Below are positions 28,487-36,994 of a DNA stretch of 64,000 nucleotides, one piece after another. The notes beneath the pieces are model-generated. The model did no database searches. It worked only from the letters and a program-made list of their open reading frames with translations, and had not been told where the DNA came from. Position 1 is the stretch's first letter; each line of letters opens with the position of its first letter. Source of the DNA: DATEOR01 sp963766725 (lineage in GTDB: Bacteria; Actinomycetota; Thermoleophilia; Gaiellales; Gaiellaceae); assembly GCA_963766725.1 (NCBI GenBank), contig CAVYBK010000006.1, forward strand, positions 372,001 through 436,000, given 5' to 3'. Position numbers and translations under genes: made by a program.

Positions 28487-30360
28487 CGGGTCGTCGTGCC
28501 GTTCGAGGTCGTCGTACCGGTGGTCGTCCCCGTGTGCGTCGGCTTCGTCGTGGTCGGCTCCTCGACGGGCACCGCCTTCGTCCCGTAGCGGACGACCTTC
28601 GGCTCGGCGAGGTAGCTCGAGTACCACGTCGTGTCGAAGAGGAGCTTGCCCTTCGCGTCGTAGACGAGGCGGCGCACCGAGACCGAGCGTGAGGGCTGGC
28701 CGTACTCCTCCACGACCTTCTCCCCCACGAACAGGTGCGAGTCGGGCTTGCGCTTCACGGGGGCCGGCCCCGTCTCCTTGAGCGGCGAGGTCTCCGTCTC
28801 GACACGGCGGTGGAGCGGCGTTCCGAAGAGCCGAACCGTGAGCGACGACGAGCCGACGATGGTGCGGAGAAGGATCCAGTGGTCGGAGTCGTTCTGGAAG
28901 GTGAGGTCGGTGTCCGGGTAGTTGACCGTCGCGTCGCGGCCAAGTGGATAGTGGTCGATGTAGAGCGCGTGGTTCGTCCGCGAGGTGATGGGGAGACCCG
29001 CGTCGAAGGCCGCGTTGAAGACCGTCGTCGAGACCTGGCAGACACCGCCGCCGAGACCCGTCTTGAGCTCGCCGTTGATGATGACGGGCGCCTCGAGGAA
29101 GCCCTGGGCCGCGTTCCGCTCGCCGGTCGTCTTGTTGAAGGAGAACGTCGAATGCGGCGCGATCATGTGCCGGTCGATGAGGCGCGCGACGAGCTGCACG
29201 TTGTGGATCCGGTTCGCGTCGCCGCCGTAGAAGGTCGTGTAGCGCCCGACGAGGCCGGTGATCCCCATGGTCTTCGCCCGCTCGGTCGAGAGCTTGGGCT
29301 CGGCGGCCACGACGACGATCTGCGCAGTGCGGTTGACCGTCCGAAGCGCCGCGGCGAGAAGGGTCTTCTCCGTGGCCTCGACGTCGAGCTTGCGGCCGTC
29401 GCGCGATGGGATCAGGTGCGCCTTTCCCGCGTCGTCGACGCTGAAGTCGACCTCGCGCGGGGCGCGCGCGACCGCGCGGCTCAGGTTGTCGAAGTACTCC
29501 TTGGCATCCGGGCCGCCGATCCGGAGCTCCCTCTGGCCGTCGTGGGGCAACTCCAGGAAAGAGGCGATCTGCTCGGGGGAGACCGTGAGGTGCACGCCCT
29601 TGTAGGCGAAGATCACGGGACCGGAGAGTGCGATGCGTACCTGCTGGGCGACCGCGGCGATCGCGTCTTCTCCCACGGCCGGAGGCGTGGTCTTGATCGG
29701 CAGGGCGACCGGCCCTTCGCGCTCGAGGGCGGCGAGACCGGCCACGATCGCCTTCCCGGCCGCGGCAGCGTCGAGGCTGCGGCTCGCCTCCCCGGGAATC
29801 ACGACCGGCTGTCCGTTGCGCAGAACGATCGCCGCCTCGCGCCCGTCCACGTCGACCTGCTTCGCGATCACGCGGAGCTGGCGCTCGAGGGCGGCCGAGT
29901 CGGCGCGAGCGGTCGGGTCGACATCGGAGCCGAACAGCCGGAGCTCGAGGCGCTTGAGCCCCCGGAACGGCACCGTTCCGTCCCCGCGGTCGACCGCCGC
30001 CACCGACGCGGCGCCCCAATCGCCGCGGACGGCGAGCTGCGCCGGGGCGATCGACCAGCGGCGGCCGGCCCCCGTGAACACGACCGGCTCCGTGGCGAGC
30101 GCATGGGCCCGTGCGTCGAGCTTGGCCTGAGCCTCGGCTGCGGAGAGGCCGCCGACGTCCTGACCCGAGACCGTGACGCCGTCGGCGACCACGTCCGGGG
30201 ACCCGGAGTAGGCGAAGCCCACGACGAGCACTCCGAGCAGGAGGACTCCGACGAAGGCGGCGATCGTCTTCCACCTGCGCCGGACCACGGCGAAACGGTC
30301 CCGCCGCGCACGGGACCTCCGGCCCTTACGGACCGTACCGACGCCGGCCTCCGCCCTCAT
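28483..30360 (-). CDS. VanW family protein with peptidoglycan-binding-like N-terminal repeats
   Basis: A 625-residue envelope protein. One membrane helix lies near residues 30-52 (start ATG 30360, 7 codons inside a longer frame). The N-terminal region holds two YoaR/peptidoglycan-binding-like modules. The VanW domain spans about 375-500 and shows HSTFSFNKTTGERNAAQGF and GGGVCQVSTTVFNAAF. A G5-like segment and a Thr-rich tail (TTTGTTT repeats) follow. VanW genes accompany cell-wall modification in Firmicutes and actinobacteria. Here it is part of a wall-related group with the Gmad2-type and NagZ-type genes. Confidence 0.86.
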   Translation of the reverse strand: MRAEAGVGTVRKGRRSRARRDRFAVVRRRWKTIAAFVGVLLLGVLVVGFAYSGSPDVVADGVTVSGQDVGGLSAAEAQAKLDARAHALATEPVVFTGAGRRWSIAPAQLAVRGDWGAASVAAVDRGDGTVPFRGLKRLELRLFGSDVDPTARADSAALERQLRVIAKQVDVDGREAAIVLRNGQPVVIPGEASRSLDAAAAGKAIVAGLAALEREGPVALPIKTTPPAVGEDAIAAVAQQVRIALSGPVIFAYKGVHLTVSPEQIASFLELPHDGQRELRIGGPDAKEYFDNLSRAVARAPREVDFSVDDAGKAHLIPSRDGRKLDVEATEKTLLAAALRTVNRTAQIVVVAAEPKLSTERAKTMGITGLVGRYTTFYGGDANRIHNVQLVARLIDRHMIAPHSTFSFNKTTGERNAAQGFLEAPVIINGELKTGLGGGVCQVSTTVFNAAFDAGLPITSRTNHALYIDHYPLGRDATVNYPDTDLTFQNDSDHWILLRTIVGSSSLTVRLFGTPLHRRVETETSPLKETGPAPVKRKPDSHLFVGEKVVEEYGQPSRSVSVRRLVYDAKGKLLFDTTWYSSYLAEPKVVRYGTKAVPVEEPTTTKPTHTGTTTGTTTSNGTTTR

Positions 30361-30402
30361 CGAAGGGTTCGACTCTAGCAACCGCCGCCCGGCGGTCAGA
30401 CG

Positions 30403-31131
30403 CTAGGGAGCGGGCGCGAGCGGTACGCGGATCTGCGCGATGCAGCTGAGCGACCCGTCCTGCTCGGAGAAGTCCACGACCTCGAAGGTGCCGGGTTGCC
30501 CGACGCCCACCTCGTAGCGCACGGTTCTGTGCCAATGGCCGCCGCTCGCCGTTACGGGGCGCGTCCCGACAACCCGGCCCTTTCGATTACGGACATCGGC
30601 CTGGAACATGTGCTCGAAGAGGTCGGTCTCGGTTCCGTCTGCCCTCACGCGCCCGGGAAAGGCGTCCAGATTCTCGATGCTGAGACAGCCTCCCTGGGGA
30701 GCCGTCAGGAACTCGGCAGCGTCCGTCGGCGGCCGCGCCTTCCAGAGGTCGACGACGAGCCGCTCGGGCGAGTGCAGGACGCCGTGCTCGAGGTACTTGA
30801 ACCGGTGCCTCCGCGCCGAGAGCTGGAGCACGATCGAGCCCGACCGCTGCACGATCCGGGCGGTGACTCCCTCCCGGGTCACGGCTGCGGCACCGGTCGT
30901 GATGCCGACACGGGTGACGCGAACGCGCGCACGGCCGTCGAACGGCTGAGGATCGGGCGACTCCACATCGTTTCGGTGCAACGTCCCGCCCGTGAAGTCG
31001 ACGACGACGCGGACGAAGGCGGGGTGGTTGCCAATGCGGATCTGCGTAGCGGTCAGGCCCGCCGAGGCGGCAGCGGGCAGGACCCAGGCAACCCCGAGGA
31101 CCAGGACCGCGACGAACAGAAACCGTCTCAC
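30403..31131 (-). CDS. Secreted AMIN/Gmad2-like domain protein
   Basis: A 242-residue exported protein. I chose GTG 31131 because it yields a clean signal peptide (VRRFLFVAVLVLG, ending near AAASA), whereas ATG 31179 would add a non-signal leader and overlap the NagZ gene by 17 bases. The N-terminal part resembles an AMIN domain (ATQIRIGNHPAFVRVVVDF). The C-terminal part resembles Gmad2, an immunoglobulin-like module (LSIENLDAFPGRVRADG and VGQPGTFEVVDFSEQD). Both domains occur in peptidoglycan-linked proteins. Same strand as VanW and NagZ. Confidence 0.72.
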   Translation of the reverse strand: MRRFLFVAVLVLGVAWVLPAAASAGLTATQIRIGNHPAFVRVVVDFTGGTLHRNDVESPDPQPFDGRARVRVTRVGITTGAAAVTREGVTARIVQRSGSIVLQLSARRHRFKYLEHGVLHSPERLVVDLWKARPPTDAAEFLTAPQGGCLSIENLDAFPGRVRADGTETDLFEHMFQADVRNRKGRVVGTRPVTASGGHWHRTVRYEVGVGQPGTFEVVDFSEQDGSLSCIAQIRVPLAPAP

Positions 31132-31162
31132 GGATCCAGGAAAGCACCTCGTGGGCCCCGGC

Positions 31163-32077
31163 TCAAGGAAGTTCATCAAGTCCTAACCGGCGCCGGAAGG
31201 CCAGCACGCGGCGCACGTGCTCGTCCAGAAGCCCTCGCCGTGCAAGCGGGACGAGCGCCTCGATCACTCTGGCCGCGTCGGGGCCGTTCGTGAGCAGGAC
31301 GAGGTCGGCGCCGGCCCGGACGGCCCTCTTCGCCGACTGGACAGCCGGCTCGCTCCCGAAGACCGACACCGAGTCCGTGATCGCGACTCCGTCGAACCCG
31401 AGCCGGCGCAGGAGCCGGTAGGCCGCCGGATTGAAGGATGCCCTCCGCTCGAGGCCGAAGCGCCGGTAGAACGCGTGCCCGACCATCACGCAGTCCGCTC
31501 CCGCCGCGACGGCGATGCGGAAAGCTCGCACCTCCGCGGGCAGGAGGCGTGCGCGGACATGCGGGGACTCGTCCGTGGAGACACGCGCGGACCCGAGACC
31601 CGGGAAATGCTTCGGGCACGCGGCGGTGCCACCCGCTTCCAGCCCCCGCGCGAACGCGAGCGCTTCGGCCGGTTCCGCGAAATGGCGCGAGCCGAGCGGA
31701 CCTCCGGCGACATCGAGGACAGGTGCCAGGTCGACGTCGACTCCGGCGCGCTCAAGGGCCTTGCCGGTCCCCTTCCCGGCGGCGAGCGCCTCCTCCGGGC
31801 TCTGGAACGACGAAGCGGGAGCCCCGGGCGGCAGCTCGTCGAAGGTGCTCGCGCTCCCGCCCTCCTGGTCGACGAAGACGAGCGCGCGGCGCGGGCGCGG
31901 CTCGCGCCGGCTCCAGTCCTGGACGATCACTCCCGCGACGCCCTTGGGCGCGGGCAGGCCCGAGACCACCACGAGAGCGGCCTTCTGCCTCGGCGTCAGC
32001 AACGGGAGATCGGTCGGCTGGTGGTTGCCGCCCGAAACGAGCACGAGTGCGGCCTGGAACAGCGCGGAAAGACCCAA
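31163..32077 (-). CDS. Glycoside hydrolase family 3 beta-N-acetylhexosaminidase (NagZ-like)
   Basis: NagZ-type enzymes remove N-acetylglucosamine from muropeptides or chitin fragments. The GH3 core has ALVFVDQEGG (residues 63-72 region) and the catalytic motif KHFPGLGSARVSTDESPH near residue 155, the family KHFPGHG-D-SH site with Leu for His and a short insertion. VAITDSVSV near residue 225 matches the next conserved strand. The start is uncertain: the signal-like N-terminus begins near TTG 32077, but AGGAGG directly abuts it. The start lies 19 bases from the divergent acyl-CoA dehydrogenase start. Confidence 0.78.
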   Translation of the reverse strand: MGLSALFQAALVLVSGGNHQPTDLPLLTPRQKAALVVVSGLPAPKGVAGVIVQDWSRREPRPRRALVFVDQEGGSASTFDELPPGAPASSFQSPEEALAAGKGTGKALERAGVDVDLAPVLDVAGGPLGSRHFAEPAEALAFARGLEAGGTAACPKHFPGLGSARVSTDESPHVRARLLPAEVRAFRIAVAAGADCVMVGHAFYRRFGLERRASFNPAAYRLLRRLGFDGVAITDSVSVFGSEPAVQSAKRAVRAGADLVLLTNGPDAARVIEALVPLARRGLLDEHVRRVLAFRRRLGLDELP

Positions 32078-32083
32078 CCTCCT

Positions 32084-32089
32084 TACACT
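32084..32089 (+). promoter_or_regulatory. Putative leaderless -10 box for the acyl-CoA dehydrogenase gene
   Basis: TACACT lies 7 bases before ATG 32097 in the gap between the divergent NagZ-like and dehydrogenase genes. It fits TANNNT, with no RBS before the ATG. Confidence 0.45.
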
Positions 32090-32096
32090 AGTCCCG

Positions 32097-33308
32097 ATGG
32101 ATTTCGAGCTCACGCCCGAGCAGCGAGAGGTGCAGGCGACCGTCCGCCAGTTCGTGGACGAGCGCGTGCTGCCGAACGCGATCGAGAACGACATCAACCA
32201 CCACCTGGACATGGAGGCGATCGCGGGCATGGCCGAGCTCGGCCTGCTCGGCATCGTCATCCCCGAGGAATACGGCGGCGCGGGGCTCGATTTCGTTTCC
32301 GAGGCGCTCGTCTGCGAGGAGATCGAGCGAGGCGAGGCGGCCTTCAGGACCCTCATCTCGGTCCACGTCGGGCTGAACTCGCTGACGCTCCTCCGGTACG
32401 CCGAGGAGGAGCAGAAGCAGCGCTACCTCACGCCTCAGGCGCGCGGCGACAAGCTCGGCTGCTTCGGGCTGACGGAGCCCGCCGCCGGGTCGGACGTGGC
32501 CGCGATGCTCACGAACGCGCGGCGCGAAGGGGACAACTACATCCTCAACGGCCAGAAGAACTGGATCTCCTACGCGAGCGTTGCCGACCACGCGCTCGTC
32601 TTCGCGAAGACCGACCCGGAGGCGAAGCACAAAGGGATCTCGGCCTTCATCGTCGAGCGCGAGTGGCCGGGCGTGACCACCGCTGACACCGAGCACAAGC
32701 TCGGCATCTGGGCCGGCTCGACCGGCGAGCTCTTCTTCGAGAACGTCGAGGTGCCCGCCGAGAATCTCGTCGGCGAGGAGGGCCAGGGCTTCGAGATCGC
32801 CATGTACGGCCTCGACCAGGGCCGCTTCACCGTCGCCGCGGGCGCGTGCGGAGTCATCCGCGCCTGCCTCGAGCAGTCGGTCGCCTACGCGCGGGAGCGC
32901 GAGACCTTCGGCCAGCCGATCGGGAAGTACCAGTTCGTCCAGGACATGATCGCGGAGATGGTGCTCGGCTACGAGACGTCGAAGCTCCTCGTCATGCAGG
33001 CCGCGTGGCTCAAGGACAAGGGCGTCCGCAACACCCGCGAGACGAGCCTGGCCAAGTGGCATGCGACCGAGTCGGCGTTCCGCGCCGCGCACCTCGCTAT
33101 CCAGGTACACGGGGCCTACGGGTACTCCGCCGAGTACGGGATCGAGCGCTACTTCCGCAACGCGCGCGCCCCGATCATCTACGAGGGCACGACCCAGGTC
33201 CACAAGATGATGCAGGCCGAGCACGCCCTCGGGTACCGCAACCTGAACGGGCGCGACGGCGACATCTCCCCCCTCGCGTCGTGGGGCCCCGCGCTCTTGG
33301 CACGCTAG
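32097..33308 (+). CDS. Acyl-CoA dehydrogenase
   Basis: FAD-dependent enzyme that introduces a trans-2 double bond into acyl-CoA. The 403-residue protein has the N-terminal helical domain (LTPEQREVQATVRQFVDERV). The signature GCFGLTEPAAGSDVAAMLTNA falls near residue 123 (seen as FGLTEPAAGSDVAAM). The C-terminal helical domain has the active-site region IYEGTTQVHKMMQAEHALGYR, cut here to IYEGTTQVHKMMQ. The chain length preference is not visible; the family also includes glutaryl- and short-chain enzymes. Start ATG 32097 follows a TACACT box. Confidence 0.92.
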   Translation: MDFELTPEQREVQATVRQFVDERVLPNAIENDINHHLDMEAIAGMAELGLLGIVIPEEYGGAGLDFVSEALVCEEIERGEAAFRTLISVHVGLNSLTLLRYAEEEQKQRYLTPQARGDKLGCFGLTEPAAGSDVAAMLTNARREGDNYILNGQKNWISYASVADHALVFAKTDPEAKHKGISAFIVEREWPGVTTADTEHKLGIWAGSTGELFFENVEVPAENLVGEEGQGFEIAMYGLDQGRFTVAAGACGVIRACLEQSVAYARERETFGQPIGKYQFVQDMIAEMVLGYETSKLLVMQAAWLKDKGVRNTRETSLAKWHATESAFRAAHLAIQVHGAYGYSAEYGIERYFRNARAPIIYEGTTQVHKMMQAEHALGYRNLNGRDGDISPLASWGPALLAR

Positions 33309-33784
33309 CCGCCGCGGGCTGCGTCGCGCTCGCACTCGCTCCGGCGGCCTATGCCCCGCCCCGCGCGGGAACGTTCGTCCCCGGCGAGTCGCTCGGAGGA
33401 GTCCGGCTCGGGATGACCCAGGACGAGGTCCTCGCCGCCTGGGGCGACCGGCACGGCGTCTGCAAGGACTGCAAGAGCCAGACCTGGTACTTCAACTACA
33501 AGCCCTTCATGCCGCAGGGCACGGGGGTCACCTTCGAGAAGGGTCGGGTCGCGCAGGCGTTCACCGTGTGGCGGCCGACCGGGTGGAAGACCCCTGACGG
33601 GCTCTTCCTCGCCGCCGACGCCTCCGACGTCGCCCGGATCTACGGCTCCCTCGACAAGCGCAGGTGCGCGCGCTACGAGGCGCTTCTCCTCCCCGGCAAG
33701 AAGGTGACGAGCGTCTTCTACGTCTTCAGGGACAAGGTGTGGGGCTTCGGGCTCATGAGGCCTGACGCGTCTCCCTGCCTCTGA
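33281..33784 (+). CDS. Secreted protein with BamE/SmpA-like motif
   Basis: A 167-residue exported protein I do not recognise as a named gene. GTG 33281 gives a signal peptide (GTLAAAGCVALALAPAAYA), but it overlaps the dehydrogenase gene by 28 bases, so a shorter start is possible. The segment GESLGGVRLGMTQDEVLAAWG resembles the BamE/SmpA fold signature GMT-EV-G; a CKDCKS pair follows near residue 65. BamE assembles outer-membrane proteins in Gram-negatives, so here only the fold is implied. Its 3' end overlaps the MFS gene by 32 bases. Confidence 0.6.
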   Translation: MGPRALGTLAAAGCVALALAPAAYAPPRAGTFVPGESLGGVRLGMTQDEVLAAWGDRHGVCKDCKSQTWYFNYKPFMPQGTGVTFEKGRVAQAFTVWRPTGWKTPDGLFLAADASDVARIYGSLDKRRCARYEALLLPGKKVTSVFYVFRDKVWGFGLMRPDASPCL

Positions 33785-35048
33785 GCGAGCCCTCGGCCTC
33801 CGCGAGGAGGGCGACGAGCGGGATGACCGCCAGCACCGGGATCGCCACGACCGGCCAGATGACCGCGTAGCCGTCCGTCGAGCGGAAGTAGCTGTGGAAG
33901 ATGTCGATCGCCGCTCCGGCCGCGAGTGGCCCGATGACGAGCCCGAGCCCCTTCGTGGTCGTGGCCAGGCCCGTGATCGTCCCACGGTCTGTCGCCGGCA
34001 TGACCTTGAAGAGGAGGGCCCAGGCGAGCGTCATCACGACTCCGCCTGCCATCGCCACCGGCGCAATCAGCCCGTAGTACCACCAGTGCCAGGTCTGCGC
34101 GAAGCCGGCGACGAGGAGCCCGAGCCCGTAGACGACCGAAGCGCCGAGGATGACGTTGCCGACGCCGAACTCGTCGCCGAACCTCCCCGCGGCGAGCGCG
34201 GCGAGGACATAGCCGGCCGCCACGACACCGAGCACCGTCGACGAGACGTAGAGCGGCTGGTCGAGCCCGTCGATGATGTAGAGGACGACGAAGGTCCGCA
34301 TCCCCGCGAAGGTCGCCTCCCAGGCCGTGTTGGCGATCAGGAAGCGGCGCACGTGCTTCTCGCGCCGGACGACGCGCCACGGCGCCGCAAGGATCGAGCG
34401 GAAGCGCTCGAAGCGGGTCGGCTCCACGTCCCGTTCGTGGACGAGCACGACCACAGCGGCGCACGAGACCAGCGTGACGCCCGCCGCGAGGATGAACGGG
34501 AAGGGCTCCCAGACCGAGAGAAGGAAGCCGCCGCCGACGAGCGCGGCGCCGAGCGCGGTTCCGCGCAGGACGTGCTGGACGCCCTGGGCCCGGCCGAAGT
34601 AGTTGTCCGGCACGAGGTCGGGATAGAGACCGCGGTAGGGCGGCTCGTAGATGTAGTACGCGAAGAAGAAACCGAAGAGGGCGAGCGCCGTCGCCTCGAA
34701 GCTCGGCATGAACGGGAGCAGCGCGAGCGAGACCGCCATGGGCACGAGCGCGAGCACCATGAAGGGCCGCCGCCGGCCGAGCGGGAGATGCGTCGCGTCG
34801 CTCATCGGCCCGACGAAGAGCGGCATGAAGAACGCGAAGACGCCCTCCGCCGCGAGGACGAGCCCGATGAGCGTGGCCGAGTGGGTGAACTCGCCGAGGA
34901 CCGGCGGCAGGTAGGCGGCCACCGTCGTGATCGACCACGCGAGCCCGAAGGCGCCGAGGCCCAACGACCACATGAGCCCGCGCACCGGGGTCTCGAGCGA
35001 CTCTTCGACGGCGCGCGGGACGACCTGGAGGCGGGAGCGGTCAGGCAT
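33753..35048 (-). CDS. Major facilitator superfamily transporter
   Basis: A 431-residue polytopic membrane protein with about 12 predicted helices in two halves. A signature PMSDATHLPLGRRRP in loop 2-3 (residues 79-93) and the paired repeat GRFGDEF after helix 8 are typical of MFS carriers. The N-terminal arrangement recalls GPH/sugar-type permeases (RPFMVLALVP and GLYPDLVPDNYFGRAQG). The substrate is unknown. Start ATG 35048 lies inside the end of the HAD gene (8-base overlap), so the two are likely co-transcribed. Confidence 0.85.
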   Translation of the reverse strand: MPDRSRLQVVPRAVEESLETPVRGLMWSLGLGAFGLAWSITTVAAYLPPVLGEFTHSATLIGLVLAAEGVFAFFMPLFVGPMSDATHLPLGRRRPFMVLALVPMAVSLALLPFMPSFEATALALFGFFFAYYIYEPPYRGLYPDLVPDNYFGRAQGVQHVLRGTALGAALVGGGFLLSVWEPFPFILAAGVTLVSCAAVVVLVHERDVEPTRFERFRSILAAPWRVVRREKHVRRFLIANTAWEATFAGMRTFVVLYIIDGLDQPLYVSSTVLGVVAAGYVLAALAAGRFGDEFGVGNVILGASVVYGLGLLVAGFAQTWHWWYYGLIAPVAMAGGVVMTLAWALLFKVMPATDRGTITGLATTTKGLGLVIGPLAAGAAIDIFHSYFRSTDGYAVIWPVVAIPVLAVIPLVALLAEAEGSLRGRETRQAS

Positions 35049-35724
35049 CGGTCTCGACTCCGATGAGAGCCGGGAGCGCGAGCAGGGTCGGCAGGGCGTC
35101 CTCGACCTCGGTGCGCCCGTCCCGGTCGACGAGGTAGGCGCGCATGCCGAGAGCGCGGGCGCCCTCGACGTCGTCCTCGAGGGAATCGCCGACCATCACC
35201 GCGGCCTCGGGCGCGACGCCCAGCTCGTCGAGGACGACCATGAAGATCGTGGGGCTGGGCTTCACCTTCCCGTGCCGGCCCGACCAGATCCAGGCGTCCA
35301 CGGGGAGCTTGAAGTGCTCGACGAACGCGCCCAGATCGCGGCTCGTGTTCGAGACGAGCCCGATCTTCACGCCCCGCGCGCGGAGGAGATCCAGGACGGG
35401 CAGGACGTCCTCGTAGAGCTCGAAGTTCTCCGACGCGAGCCAGCGGTCGGTGATCGCCTGGGCAACCGAGCGGCACGACTCGCCCTCACCGCCCATCCCG
35501 CGGACGATGTCCTCGGTGAAGCGGAGCCAGACCTCCTCGTCGTGCTCGAGCTCCGGGTGCTGCTTCAGGTCGAGGACCGCGGCAGCGCGCGCCTCGGCAT
35601 AGCGCTTCGGGTCGAGGTCGAGGCCGAACCGCTTCCCCGCATCGTGATACCCGCTCGGGCCGAGCAGGGGCCCCGGCTTGGCGAGGGTGAAGTCGACGTC
35701 GAAGAGGACCGCTTCGACCGTCAA
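35041..35724 (-). CDS. HAD-superfamily hydrolase
   Basis: A 227-residue haloacid dehalogenase-type phosphatase. The TTG start overlaps the nitrilase TGA (TTGA) and gives VLFDVDFTLAKPG, where the usual DxDGT is DVDFT, with both Asp present. Motif II is LVSNTSRD near residue 115, motif III KVKPSP near 150, and motif IV MVGDSLEDDVEGAR near 170. The cap is C1-type and helical. Phosphate substrate unknown. It lies between nitrilase and MFS genes with tight overlaps on both sides, so they form a single unit. Confidence 0.82.
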   Translation of the reverse strand: MTVEAVLFDVDFTLAKPGPLLGPSGYHDAGKRFGLDLDPKRYAEARAAAVLDLKQHPELEHDEEVWLRFTEDIVRGMGGEGESCRSVAQAITDRWLASENFELYEDVLPVLDLLRARGVKIGLVSNTSRDLGAFVEHFKLPVDAWIWSGRHGKVKPSPTIFMVVLDELGVAPEAAVMVGDSLEDDVEGARALGMRAYLVDRDGRTEVEDALPTLLALPALIGVETDA

Positions 35725-36557
35725 ACGCCCGTCGGCGAGCGGTAGGCCGCCGGCTGGCGGTTGGCGAGCGAGGGGAGGCGTCGGCGGATGTCCTCCATCC
35801 GGCCACGGTCGATCTCTGCCGAGATGACGCAGTCCTCGTCCGGCGCCTCGGCGAGCACGACCCCCCAGGGATCGGCGATGAGCGAGCGTCCGTAGGCCGC
35901 CTTGCCGTCCCCGAAGGAGCCCCACTGGTTCGCGGCCACGACGTAGCACTGGTTCTCCACCGCCCGGGCCCGGAGCAGGAGCTCCCAGTGGTCTTTGCCG
36001 GTGAAGAGCGTGAACGCCGCCGGCACAGTGACGACCTCGGCGCCCTCGACGGCCAGCACGCGGTAGAGCTCGGGGAAGCGGAGGTCGTAGCAGACGGTCA
36101 GCCCGAGCTTCCAGCCCTCGACCTCGGTCGTGACCGTGGCCTCGCCTGGCTCCTCGGTCTCCGACTCGCGGTACACCTGGCCCCCGACCTCGACGTCGAA
36201 CATGTGGATCTTGCGGTAGACGGCCTGGATCTCCCCCTGCGGGTCGAACACGACGCAGGTGTTCGAGAGCTTCTCCCGGCCCTCCCGCCGCTCGACGATC
36301 GACCCGCCGACGAGCGTGACGCCGTGTGTCCGCGCCCAGCCGCTCATGGCCTCGACGGTCTCGCCGTCCTCGAGGCTCTCCGCCAGGCCACGCATCATCT
36401 CGGGCGGGCCGATCCCCGTCCATTTCTCCGGGAGGACGACCAGATCGGCACCGGTCGCCGCCGCTCGGGCGACGAGGCCCTCCGCGCGCTCGATGTTCTC
36501 CGCCTTCGTGTCGGTGGAGTTCAGCTGGACACAGGCCACGCGAAGCCGGTCGGACAT
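35721..36557 (-). CDS. Carbon-nitrogen hydrolase (nitrilase superfamily)
   Basis: A 278-residue amidase-like enzyme. The ATG at 36557 was chosen because the longer frame begins with an arginine-rich stretch covering the divergent gene. The catalytic triad is visible: Glu in VVLPEKWTG near residue 44, Lys in YRKIHMFDV near 115, and Cys in GLTVCYDLRFPELYR near 150. The C-x-DLRFPE context resembles omega-amidase/Nit2 branches that act on 2-oxo-acid amides. It is in one unit with the HAD and MFS genes and starts 26 bases from a divergent CoA-binding gene. Confidence 0.85.
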   Translation of the reverse strand: MSDRLRVACVQLNSTDTKAENIERAEGLVARAAATGADLVVLPEKWTGIGPPEMMRGLAESLEDGETVEAMSGWARTHGVTLVGGSIVERREGREKLSNTCVVFDPQGEIQAVYRKIHMFDVEVGGQVYRESETEEPGEATVTTEVEGWKLGLTVCYDLRFPELYRVLAVEGAEVVTVPAAFTLFTGKDHWELLLRARAVENQCYVVAANQWGSFGDGKAAYGRSLIADPWGVVLAEAPDEDCVISAEIDRGRMEDIRRRLPSLANRQPAAYRSPTGV

Positions 36558-36583
36558 GGGGTCAGGATAGCCTGGGAGGGCGA

Positions 36584-36994
36584 ATGCGCACTCCCATGGA
36601 GATCCTGGCCGAGACGCAGACGATCGCCCTCGTCGGCGCATCGCCAAGGCCCGAAAGGCCGAGCAACGGCGTGATGCGCTACCTGCTCGCCCAGGGTTAC
36701 AAGGTCATCCCGGTGCGCCCGCACCGTACGGAGATCCTCGGGATTCCGTGCGTGGACTCCGTTGCGGACATCGAAGAGCCGGTCGACCTCGTCGACGTCT
36801 TCCGCCGCCCGGAGTTCTGCCCCGACGTGGCCGAGCAGGCGGCCGCCGCAGGCGCGAAGGCGCTCTGGCTGCAGCTCGGCATCGTCTCGCCGGAGGCGCG
36901 GGCGATCGCGGAGCGGGCCGGAATGGACTACGTCGAGAACGCATGCACCGCGGTGGTGCACAGCCTGTATCTCGCCGGCAGCAAGCCCGACTAG
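36584..36994 (+). CDS. CoA-binding domain protein (YccU-like)
   Basis: A 136-residue Rossmann-fold protein of the CoA-binding family. Start ATG 36584 has GGGAGG 5 bases upstream. The motif TIALVGASPRPERPSNGVMRYL near residue 12 (seen as IALVGASPRPERPSNG) is the nucleotide loop. YKVIPVRPHRTEILG near residue 37 and the C-terminal AIAERAGMDYVENACTA complete the fold. The family binds CoA, but the physiological role is uncertain. Overlaps the convergent CtaG-like gene by 4 bases. Confidence 0.82.
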   Translation: MRTPMEILAETQTIALVGASPRPERPSNGVMRYLLAQGYKVIPVRPHRTEILGIPCVDSVADIEEPVDLVDVFRRPEFCPDVAEQAAAAGAKALWLQLGIVSPEARAIAERAGMDYVENACTAVVHSLYLAGSKPD

